A stretch of 64,000 nt of DNA from Flavobacterium sp. ACN6 (GTDB taxonomy: Bacteria; Bacteroidota; Bacteroidia; Flavobacteriales; Flavobacteriaceae), in the NCBI RefSeq assembly GCF_002304005.1, contig NZ_MRCQ01000010.1, positions 120,603 to 184,602 on the forward strand, in the 5' to 3' direction. A program made the translations under genes and the position numbers. This document shows positions 34,912 to 42,861 of this stretch, piece after piece. The notes beneath the pieces were generated by a model. It was given only the letters and a program-made list of their open reading frames with translations. It was not told where the DNA came from and did not search any database. The first letter of the stretch is position 1. The number at the start of each line of letters is the position of its first letter.

Positions 34912-37900
34912 TTAATTAATCAGCTTGCTAGGCGGGAAACCAAACTGCTTTTTAAAACATCGGCTGAAATATAGAGGATCATTAAAACCTACCAAATTAG
35001 TCACTTCTGAAACATTGTATTTTTTAGATTTAAGCAGTTCAGCCGATTTTTTTAAACGAATAGTTCTAATAAATTCGTTTGGAGCCAGATCGGTTAGTTC
35101 TTTAATTTTTCTATATAATTTAGAAGAGCTCACCCCCAATTTATCGCACAAGAAATCTGTAGAAAGATCCACTTCGCTTAAATTATCATTGATCAGATTC
35201 GTCACTTTTACCATAAATTCTTCATCAATTGGAGAATGAGTCAGCATGCTGACCTTGCCTTCTACTTCGCCTGAGAATTTTTGTTTTAGCTCTAATCTTG
35301 ATTTGATCATATTTTCTATAACCGTTTTCAATAATAATGGCTCAAAAGGTTTCACTAAATAGCCGTCTGCCCCCATGTCATAGCCTTTTACTTTATCCAT
35401 ATTTTCAGAAAGTGCGGTCAGCATTACAACTGGAATATGACTGATAAATTCATCATTTTTAAGTTCACGGCAAAATTCCAATCCGTCCATAACAGGCATC
35501 ATGACATCGGTAACACATAAGATTGGTTTAATTTGTCGGCAGATTTTTAAACCTTCTAGTCCATTTTCTGCGTCATAAACTTTATAATAATCCGATAAAT
35601 AGTCCACCAAATATTTTCTAAGTTCACTATTGTCTTCGATCACCAATATTTTTTCTTTTAAATCTGTGTTCTGAATGATCTTCTTAGCTGCTTTTTCTGG
35701 AATAAGCATACTTAGATTATCATTTTTAAGTGCATATTCAAACACCTCTTTATGCTCGTACGAATCGCGGTCAATCGGAATTTCAACTCTAAAAGTACTT
35801 CCTTTTCCGGGAGTACTTTCGACGGTAATAGTTCCTTTATGAATCGCCACTAAAGATTTTACCAATGATAAACCAATACCCGATCCCGTATTATTTGCTT
35901 TACTATTGGTTGCCTGATAAAATCGTTTGAAAATTTTCTCCTGACTTTTTAACGGAATCCCAATTCCATCATCGGTTACTTCGATCACTAAAATATCTTC
36001 AACTGTATCCTTAAGTCTGATATACAAATCGACATTTCCATTTTTATTGGTAAACTTTAGGGCGTTCGACAATAAATTGTATAGAATTTTGTCATATTTA
36101 TCATTGTCCAGCCAGCCGTTTATTTCATCATCTTCCGAAACAAAATTGAGCTTAATCTTTTTATTATAAGCCATTTCCTTAAAGGAATCGAAAATATTTT
36201 TAGAGTAAACCAACACATCCGTTTTTGTTACTTTCAGTTTCAATTCACCCGATTGTGCTTTTCTAAAATCCAAAACCTGATTCACCAAATTCAGTAATCT
36301 GCTGGCATTTTGATAAATTAAATTGTACCTGCTTTTTTCATAATCAGTTGCATTGCTGCTTTCGTCTAAAAGCTGTTTCGCCGGACCTAAAATAAGCGTT
36401 AACGGCGTTCTTAATTCATGCGAAATATTAGTAAAAAAACGTAATTTCTCATTATTTAATTTAATGTCGTGTTCTCTGTTTACTTTCTCGGTAAGGAGTT
36501 CTTGTTTTAAACGAATTCGGTTTTTAATTTCTTTTCTAATGAAATAAAACACACCAAATAAAAGTGCTAAAAACAGTAAAAAAGAAGTTGGGGTTAACCA
36601 AAAAGGCGGCAGGATTTTTATTTTATAAGAAACTGTTTTACTCCAAAATCCATCGCTGTTGCTTGATCTTATTTTAAAAACATAATTTCCAGGATAAAGA
36701 TTGGTATATTGAACAATTCTCGAAGTACTATTTGCAGTAATCCAATGTTTATCAAATCCTTCCAGCATATATTGAAACTTATTCAGTTTTTCGTTTGCAA
36801 AAGATGGAGCCGAAAACTGAAGCGAAAAATTGCGGTTTTTATGGCTCAGTTCTATTTCTTTTCCATAGTTTAAATCTTTGGAAAGCGGAATTTCTCCATT
36901 AATTTCCATTTCTGGAAAAACTTCTTCATTCTGAATTTTAAATTCGGAAATAACTGGTAAAGGCGACCAATTATTTCTTTTCATCGCAGGCGGTGAAAAA
37001 GAAATAATTCCATTTTTTCCACCCAGAAAAATATTAGAATTATTAAAATAAAAGAACCCGCTTGAACTAAAAACGTCCAACCTGTTACCACTGTTTACGT
37101 GATAAATGCTGATATCTTTTAAATTAGATTTAACAAATGCAATGTTATTGTTATTGATATTCAGCCACAAATTCCCTTGTGCATCTGACAAGATATCTGT
37201 AATCCATTTGCCCGAAAGTTCTTTAAGATTTTTTACGGGTTCAAATTCGTTCTTTTTCGGATTGAACAAACACAATCCAAAACGTGTTGAAGCCCATATT
37301 TTACCTTTTGTATCCACCAAAACATCGCTTACATTTTCATCATGGGGCACTCCTTTTTCTTTGATAAAAAGCGACGAATAGGTTTCAATTTTTCCAGAGT
37401 TGATATTGTATTTTACAACTCCCGTTTCTGTGGCAAACCAAACGTTATTTTTGGCATCTCTTTCAATGGCATTAATCTGAAAATCCGGCAGAAGTTTGCT
37501 GGAAGTTTGTACCTGAAGCGTTTTAGTATTTAATATTACGGCTCCTTCTCCAAAAGAACCTACAATAATCGAATCATCTGTAATCTTTCTAAAAGCAAAA
37601 ACCGGCGATTTTTCGAATCCTGCCTTTATTTCTCTGGAAGAATTTGTGATGTAGTTGTAAACTAATATGTTTCCGTCCCAAAGCCCGCAATAAAAGATTT
37701 TTCCATCATCAGAATAAATGCTGGCAATATCTTTTCCTGTATTGTGTAAAGGTGTTGAGCCTTTTGTATTCGAAATAAAAAGTCCGTTGTGATACGTTGC
37801 TACAATGATTTTTTCGTCGTACGTTTTAGCAAAACCTCTTATACGCGGTGCCTGATTGCCAATGGAACGCGAAATATCTTTGTTTAAAGTAAACTGATTT

Positions 37901-38946
37901 TCATACGGGTCATATTTGTCTAAACCGTCTTCCGTGCCAATCCATAATACGCCGGATTTGTCGAAATAAAGTGCTGAAATTAAATTATCTACCAGCGAAG
38001 TATCATCAGATAAAATAGAATAATACCATTTGTAATTCCCTTTTTGAATGTCTTCTAATTGATCACATACAAGCAATCCACCTAAAGTTCCTACCCAGTA
38101 TTTTCCGTCGGGAGCTTGTGCAACGGATAAAAAATATGGGCCTAGAGCGCCTCTAATCTGTTTATTTTCTATGTATAAATTGACAAATTGATCGGTCGAT
38201 TTATCCAACTTATATAAACCTTCGCGGGTTCCCACAAAAATATTGGATTTGGCATCTTCGTAAATGAAGTTAATGTATGGATTTTTTATGTTGGAATACG
38301 GAACAGAAAGTGTGTAATTATTAATTCGCACAATTGCTCCTTTGGCATCCATTGTTATTTTTGCGACACCCGATTTTTCATAACTTCCAACCCAGATATT
38401 GCCTTTTTTGTCTTCAAAAATTTCTTTTACATAATCGAAACCTTTAAGCTTAATTTTTTCAAATCGGTTTTCTTTCAAGAAGAACAGATACATACCTTTT
38501 GTTTTGGTACCTACCCAGACTCTTTTAAATTTATCTACATAAACAGATCTGACTTCATCATCGGGCAGACTGTTTGGATCTTCTTTTTTATGAAAAAAGG
38601 TCGTAAAAACATGCGTGTCCATCTGGAAAAGTGTCAGTCCTTTTCTGGTACCAATCCATAAATGATTTGAAGCTTCATCCAGTTCCAAAGCTGTAATATC
38701 ATCATTATACAATTTATTTTTTCCCAGCGTCGAACTCATGTAATTTTTGAACTGATAACCGTCGAAACGATTTAATCCTGAGAAAGTTCCAAACCACATG
38801 AAACCTTTTTTATCCTGTACAATATGGCGCACCGAATTATGAGACAATCCGTTATTATCATTATAATGCGCAAATTTTATATTCTGTGAATAAGAATGAT
38901 AAAAAACAGCAAAAAATAAGAATAGTATAAAGGATTTTGGTTTCAT
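34912..38946 (-). CDS. Hybrid two-component system regulator (HTCS)
   Basis: A 1344-residue one-protein signalling system that controls polysaccharide utilisation loci. Order: signal peptide (FILFLFFAVFYHSYSQ), a periplasmic beta-propeller sensor of Reg_prop repeats (GLSHNSVRHIVQDKKGFMWF, then repeated D/N-G-W-GT units) to about residue 690, a Y_Y_Y domain, and one membrane helix (about 785-805). These are followed by HisKA with the phosphoacceptor in FFTNISHELRTPLT (about 840), an ATPase (DDGIGIPL, GSGIGLSL), a receiver with Asp in DVMMPVMDG (about 1140) and a C-terminal AraC-type helix-turn-helix ending CFKKQFGFPPSKLIN. The natural ligand is usually an oligosaccharide from the target glycan. 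The gene lies between the two enzyme blocks it probably controls. Confidence 0.95.
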   Translation of the reverse strand: MKPKSFILFLFFAVFYHSYSQNIKFAHYNDNNGLSHNSVRHIVQDKKGFMWFGTFSGLNRFDGYQFKNYMSSTLGKNKLYNDDITALELDEASNHLWIGTRKGLTLFQMDTHVFTTFFHKKEDPNSLPDDEVRSVYVDKFKRVWVGTKTKGMYLFFLKENRFEKIKLKGFDYVKEIFEDKKGNIWVGSYEKSGVAKITMDAKGAIVRINNYTLSVPYSNIKNPYINFIYEDAKSNIFVGTREGLYKLDKSTDQFVNLYIENKQIRGALGPYFLSVAQAPDGKYWVGTLGGLLVCDQLEDIQKGNYKWYYSILSDDTSLVDNLISALYFDKSGVLWIGTEDGLDKYDPYENQFTLNKDISRSIGNQAPRIRGFAKTYDEKIIVATYHNGLFISNTKGSTPLHNTGKDIASIYSDDGKIFYCGLWDGNILVYNYITNSSREIKAGFEKSPVFAFRKITDDSIIVGSFGEGAVILNTKTLQVQTSSKLLPDFQINAIERDAKNNVWFATETGVVKYNINSGKIETYSSLFIKEKGVPHDENVSDVLVDTKGKIWASTRFGLCLFNPKKNEFEPVKNLKELSGKWITDILSDAQGNLWLNINNNNIAFVKSNLKDISIYHVNSGNRLDVFSSSGFFYFNNSNIFLGGKNGIISFSPPAMKRNNWSPLPVISEFKIQNEEVFPEMEINGEIPLSKDLNYGKEIELSHKNRNFSLQFSAPSFANEKLNKFQYMLEGFDKHWITANSTSRIVQYTNLYPGNYVFKIRSSNSDGFWSKTVSYKIKILPPFWLTPTSFLLFLALLFGVFYFIRKEIKNRIRLKQELLTEKVNREHDIKLNNEKLRFFTNISHELRTPLTLILGPAKQLLDESSNATDYEKSRYNLIYQNASRLLNLVNQVLDFRKAQSGELKLKVTKTDVLVYSKNIFDSFKEMAYNKKIKLNFVSEDDEINGWLDNDKYDKILYNLLSNALKFTNKNGNVDLYIRLKDTVEDILVIEVTDDGIGIPLKSQEKIFKRFYQATNSKANNTGSGIGLSLVKSLVAIHKGTITVESTPGKGSTFRVEIPIDRDSYEHKEVFEYALKNDNLSMLIPEKAAKKIIQNTDLKEKILVIEDNSELRKYLVDYLSDYYKVYDAENGLEGLKICRQIKPILCVTDVMMPVMDGLEFCRELKNDEFISHIPVVMLTALSENMDKVKGYDMGADGYLVKPFEPLLLKTVIENMIKSRLELKQKFSGEVEGKVSMLTHSPIDEEFMVKVTNLINDNLSEVDLSTDFLCDKLGVSSSKLYRKIKELTDLAPNEFIRTIRLKKSAELLKSKKYNVSEVTNLVGFNDPLYFSRCFKKQFGFPPSKLIN

Positions 38947-38993
38947 CGAAATAAATTATAAACGCAATTTAATGTTTTTGATTTAATAAATAT

Positions 38994-39021
38994 CAAAATT
39001 ATTTAACAGATAAATTATCAA
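38994..39021 (-). promoter_or_regulatory. Probable promoter of the HTCS gene
   Basis: On the minus strand TTG (39019-39021) is followed 17 bases later by TAATTTTG (38994-39001), matching the flavobacterial TTG-N17-23-TAnnTTTG pattern. It overlaps the stop codon of the metallophosphoesterase and lies 47 bases before the HTCS ATG. It would let the regulator be made at a basal level independently of the upstream genes. Confidence 0.55.
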
Positions 39022-40825
39022 TCTTGTTATTTTTTACATCAATCTTAAAATGATCGGAAGGCTCGCCATTCATGGTTTTGGAAAAAATTTCTGTCCATAA
39101 AATCAGTTTAGGATCACTAGCTTTTTTTAACTGTCTGCAAACCAATTCATATTGCTTTAATCTCTTGTTTCCAATTTCAGAAAAGGCTAGTTCATCAGCA
39201 TTTTTTAAACGGTAAAAATCAAAAATCATATCAAAACCAGTCCAGTCAAAATTGGAAATATTTAGAGAATTTGATTTCAACTCTTCATCAATTTCTGAGG
39301 GATTTTTATTCATTTCCAATAAATCTTTTCCTGAAAGATTTACAATTGATTTTAAAAAATCGGCTGGAAAATCTTCTGGCAGAAATCTCAACCGAACTAA
39401 TTCTTTTAAATGCCAGTTTGTAAATGCTGCATAATCTTTGGCTTTTAAAATTTCTTTGTTCCAAATTTTATCACTTCTACTATTTTGTAAATGAGCATAT
39501 TCTTCCTCATAAAAAGGAAATAAACTATTGAATTTAGGCACTTTACCAATTACAACCGTTTCGACTTCAAATTCAGAATCAGAATGAATCGTTAATATTT
39601 TATAAGCTGGCATATACGCAGCAAGCGAAGGCGTTTGAATATTAAACAATGTATTTCCGTTTGCTGATGTTCTTACGCCAGTATCGTTTATATGCATGTG
39701 TCCGCCAAAATGAATCTGAATTCCTGCATCTGCAAACTGCTGTGCTACTTCTTCGTCTGGAACTCTATGTAACTGCATTTTATCGGCACCAAAAAGCTGT
39801 TTTAATTCTGGCGAGGCATTATCATTAAATTCCACCATCGGGTAATGACTAAAAGCAATCAGTATTTTTCCTTTTTGTTTCGCTTCCGCGGAAACCTTCT
39901 TTACCCAGTTTAATAAATGGTTTTTATAAATCAGAACGTTATTGTAACCTGTATTGGCTCCCGAAAAATCATGTGGATCATCTAGTTTTCCTGATAATTT
40001 CTCATTTGGAACATAAGCATTGGCATCAATCGCCAAAAGCCAGATTCCTTTAATGGGTTCAACGAGATAACTTGCATCCGGCAGAAACAAATTGGTGTTT
40101 TTAATTAGATACGTTCTTTTTTCTAAAACAGATTCTTTTTGAGCTTCTTCAAAATTATATTGTTCATAAGTATAGTTGGAAAAAGGCGTTTCCCAATATA
40201 AATCGGTCTTTTTAGGAAAAAAACCAAAATCTCTCATTTCGTTAATGGTTTCCTTATAACCCCAGTTTTTTATATCGGCAGTAATAATGGGTTCGAGTTC
40301 GCTTTTGATTTTATTGAGGTTATTTTTTGAACTGCTGATGATCTGCTCTTTTCCGTCTTTACCTAAAAAATCAGTTTTAGCCGCATCTTGCGAAAATGGT
40401 CGTACAACATCATGATTTCCTGTTGTAACATAAAAGGAAAGAGCGTATTTTAGAGAATATTCGTTGAGTATTTTTTTCAATCCGCGAACGTGAACGGGCT
40501 GTCCGTCATCGCTAAAATCGCCCGGAAGTACTACTTGTTTAATGCCTCTTTTGACAATATTATCTAAGGCTTCTAAAAAGGCAAAATAATTTTCATTGAA
40601 AATTCTGGTAGAATGCAATTGAGCATTCATCGTCCTAATATTGGAATATTCTCCCGTAACCGGATTTTTGATTCCCTGATAATTATTATCTTCAAATTTT
40701 GCAAAAATATCTTGTAAATGAACATCGGCTATAAAAGCAATTTTAACTTCTTTTTTAGCGGTCTGCTGTGATTTGCAGGAATATAAAGAAAGTAATAGTA
40801 CTAGTATAGCCGATATTCTAAACAT
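38999..40825 (-). CDS. Calcineurin-like metallophosphoesterase lipoprotein
   Basis: A 608-residue exported lipoprotein (MFRISAILVLLLSLYSC) of the calcineurin-like phosphoesterase superfamily. All the metal motifs are visible: IADVHLQD, VLPGDFSDDGQP, TTGNHDVVRP, FSHYPMVEF and HFGGHMHINDTG. The catalytic domain spans about residues 25-420; the C-terminal 190 residues are helical and not recognised. Metallophosphoesterases hydrolyse phosphomonoesters or phosphodiesters. In a glycan locus that holds inositol oxygenase, a phosphate on inositol or sugar is a possible target, but this is inference. It is upstream of the HTCS gene with only 52 bases between them. Confidence 0.85.
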   Translation of the reverse strand: MFRISAILVLLLSLYSCKSQQTAKKEVKIAFIADVHLQDIFAKFEDNNYQGIKNPVTGEYSNIRTMNAQLHSTRIFNENYFAFLEALDNIVKRGIKQVVLPGDFSDDGQPVHVRGLKKILNEYSLKYALSFYVTTGNHDVVRPFSQDAAKTDFLGKDGKEQIISSSKNNLNKIKSELEPIITADIKNWGYKETINEMRDFGFFPKKTDLYWETPFSNYTYEQYNFEEAQKESVLEKRTYLIKNTNLFLPDASYLVEPIKGIWLLAIDANAYVPNEKLSGKLDDPHDFSGANTGYNNVLIYKNHLLNWVKKVSAEAKQKGKILIAFSHYPMVEFNDNASPELKQLFGADKMQLHRVPDEEVAQQFADAGIQIHFGGHMHINDTGVRTSANGNTLFNIQTPSLAAYMPAYKILTIHSDSEFEVETVVIGKVPKFNSLFPFYEEEYAHLQNSRSDKIWNKEILKAKDYAAFTNWHLKELVRLRFLPEDFPADFLKSIVNLSGKDLLEMNKNPSEIDEELKSNSLNISNFDWTGFDMIFDFYRLKNADELAFSEIGNKRLKQYELVCRQLKKASDPKLILWTEIFSKTMNGEPSDHFKIDVKNNKIDNLSVK

Positions 40826-40920
40826 TTATTTTGTATTCTAATTTTTAATAATTATCTGTTACTTGTATTTTTTTTTTTAGATTATACCGATTATATATCC
40901 ATGAAATGTCCTTAAAATTA

Positions 40921-41056
40921 GACGCGGATTAAACAGATTCGCTAACGCGAAGACGCGGATTAAAACGGATTTTTATTAATCTTTTAAAAAATACAAATAG
41001 ATTATCCGTTTTAACCCGCGTCTTTACGAAGTAAATCCGTTCAATCCGCGTTCTTA
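40921..41056. repeat. Inverted intergenic repeat with GACGCGGATT motif
   Basis: In the gap between the metallophosphoesterase and DUF4861 genes, GACGCGGATT-type units at 40921 and 40952 face inverted units ending at 41021 and 41056. The 18-base arm 40953-40970 matches the complement of 41004-41021 at 17 positions. It forms a hairpin with a 33-base loop. The rest of the gap shows nothing recognisable. Confidence 0.75.
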
Positions 41057-41073
41057 CTTAAAGGATAATTCTA

Positions 41074-41925
41074 TTACTTTTTAATATATGCTTCTAATTT
41101 ATCTAAAGTATTTAATTCGGTTTCTCTTGCGCTCGAAGAAATGATTTTTGTTTCTAATGTTTTTGCAGGTTTTGAGATTAACAAATATTGCGTTCCGTCA
41201 TCTGTAGTTTTCTCATAATCTTTCGGATTGTACATAATTGCTGCTCCAATCTCGACGATTTCTGCTGCGACATCTTCTGGATGTTTTCCCCAGACTGCGA
41301 TATAATTGGTTCCTTTTTTAGTTCCAAAATCTTTGAAATAATTGATTCCTGTAGCAAATTGTACTTTTTCTCCGTTTAAAGAAACAGCTTCTACTTTTGC
41401 TTCTCTTTTACCAGAAAACACCGTAACACGAACTAAAATGTCAACTTTTTTTCCTTTGTAAGGCACCCCTCTTGAAATCATTTCCATCCACGAAGTCGTA
41501 TCAGTTTTTCCAACACGTGCTAAACGATTTGTTACCGGATTTAAAGGCACAACTTTTTCGCCATCCCAAAGTTTTACACCTCCCAAACCTACAGTTGATG
41601 CTACTTTATAGTAATCTGCTCCCCAGCCTTCTTTTTGCTGTGCAGGCGTTGGATACCAATTTGCTTTTCTCAATTCTAGACCTGGTTTCGCTTTAGAATA
41701 AACATCAATCGCAACTTTATCGCTGAAGTAAATTCGCAAAGCCATCCATTCATTTTCGACCGCAGGCCCGTGATGTCCAATTGTTTTGTATAAATCTCCC
41801 GTTTCTGAACCAATATCTGTCAGATAGGTAATTTTATCAGACTTCATATACAAACTTGTATCTGTATTATTTTGTCCAAAACAAATGCCGCAAAAAAGTA
41901 AAGTGGTCAAGATTGATAATCTCAT
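41074..41925 (-). CDS. DUF4861 family secreted protein
   Basis: A 283-residue secreted protein (signal peptide MRLSILTTLLFCGICFGQ) of the DUF4861 family, which is found in Bacteroidota polysaccharide loci and has no generally established enzymatic role that I can confirm. Conserved-looking stretches are HHGPAVENEWMALRIYFSDKVAIDVYSK, in two parts, WGADYYKVASTVGLGGVKLWDG and the aromatic and charged VWGKHPEDVAAE. The all-beta character with invariant His, Trp and Asp residues would fit a carbohydrate-active lyase or hydrolase. Position between the phosphoesterase and an unknown protein places it in the susCD-linked block. A good candidate for an uncharacterised activity. Confidence 0.7.
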   Translation of the reverse strand: MRLSILTTLLFCGICFGQNNTDTSLYMKSDKITYLTDIGSETGDLYKTIGHHGPAVENEWMALRIYFSDKVAIDVYSKAKPGLELRKANWYPTPAQQKEGWGADYYKVASTVGLGGVKLWDGEKVVPLNPVTNRLARVGKTDTTSWMEMISRGVPYKGKKVDILVRVTVFSGKREAKVEAVSLNGEKVQFATGINYFKDFGTKKGTNYIAVWGKHPEDVAAEIVEIGAAIMYNPKDYEKTTDDGTQYLLISKPAKTLETKIISSSARETELNTLDKLEAYIKK

Positions 41926-42114
41926 AATTTCAATTATTAATAGTTTAAAATTTAATTTTCGTAAATTTAAACTAACATTTCAATACTTTCACTATTACGC
42001 AAACGATTTCTCAATAAATAATCATTTTGTTATAAAAAAGGGGTAAATACAATAACAAAAACTAGATCGCAAAATGTTTTTGTATTTATTGCTAAAGGAT
42101 TCTTAATTATTTTT

Positions 42115-42248
42115 AACACATAGAAACATAGATTTTGATGCTTTTTAAGAGGCGTTTCACTTGCATTAACAAACATAGCCTATGTGTGAGAAACTAAGTT
42201 TCTTTTTGTTGTCTTTTTATACACAACTAAACTATGTTTCTATGTGTT
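42115..42248. repeat. Inverted intergenic repeat with ACATAGAAACATAG motif
   Basis: A 17-base arm (42115-42131, AACACATAGAAACATAG) is repeated perfectly in inverted form at 42232-42248. The stretch between contains smaller related pieces (CATAGCCTATGTGTGAGAAAC). It lies in the 267-base gap downstream of the unknown 42282 gene and upstream of DUF4861. No other signal is seen in the gap. Confidence 0.75.
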
Positions 42249-42281
42249 GGATTCTTTCTTAATTACACCCAGCGGGTTATA

Positions 42282-42848
42282 TTATTTATCTGCTGCTTTA
42301 ACCAAAGTGAAATTTATTCCTAAAGGATTCTTAGCTATTTTACAGATTAATGGATATTCTGGATTTTTGATAATCCACATTTCAGTTTCATCAATCTGTG
42401 CGATTACATGTAAAGCTTCAATTAATTTTCCGTCAATCGAAACACCGTTTTTGTCTTCGTTTTTATCTAAAACATAAGTCGTATTATTATAAACGAATGA
42501 ACTATTTTTTACTAAATCCTGATATGCCGATCTTGAAATCATAAAAAAGGTTTCTGTAGGTTTTAAGTTTAAAACTGGGGCGTATTCTCCTTGGTTAAAA
42601 CTTAAGGCATTTCCGTTTTTTACTGCTTCAGGAAGCATGACAATACTGCTTTTTACGCCTCTGGTTTCCAGTTTAAAAGTTAGTCCGTCACCTGCCGTTT
42701 GAGCTATAAGTGATAAAGTTCTGGTTTGGCCGTGCAGTTTGCAGACGTAATTTAGTTCTGTATTGTTTTTTAGTGTTGGAATGTAATTCTGCGCTGTTCC
42801 TTTTTGATAAACGATACAAAAAAGAATCATTAAAAATATATTTTTCAT
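42282..42848 (-). CDS. Unknown small secreted protein of the glycan locus
   Basis: A secreted protein of about 188 residues with the signal peptide MKNIFLMILFCIVYQKGTAQ. I chose the ATG at 42848, which puts the signal at the N-terminus; an ATG at 42860 would add four residues. The mature part is beta-rich, with ELNYVCKLHGQTRTLSL, SSFVYNNTTYVLDKNEDKNG and a final EMWIIKNPEYPLICKI strand. No family is recognised. Two Cys (in YVCKLHG and LICKIAK) may be paired. It begins 13 bases after the GH92 stop, so it is in the same message. Possible roles are an accessory binding protein or a small carbohydrate-active enzyme. Confidence 0.7.
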   Translation of the reverse strand: MKNIFLMILFCIVYQKGTAQNYIPTLKNNTELNYVCKLHGQTRTLSLIAQTAGDGLTFKLETRGVKSSIVMLPEAVKNGNALSFNQGEYAPVLNLKPTETFFMISRSAYQDLVKNSSFVYNNTTYVLDKNEDKNGVSIDGKLIEALHVIAQIDETEMWIIKNPEYPLICKIAKNPLGINFTLVKAADK

Positions 42849-42861
42849 CTTGCTTATCATT

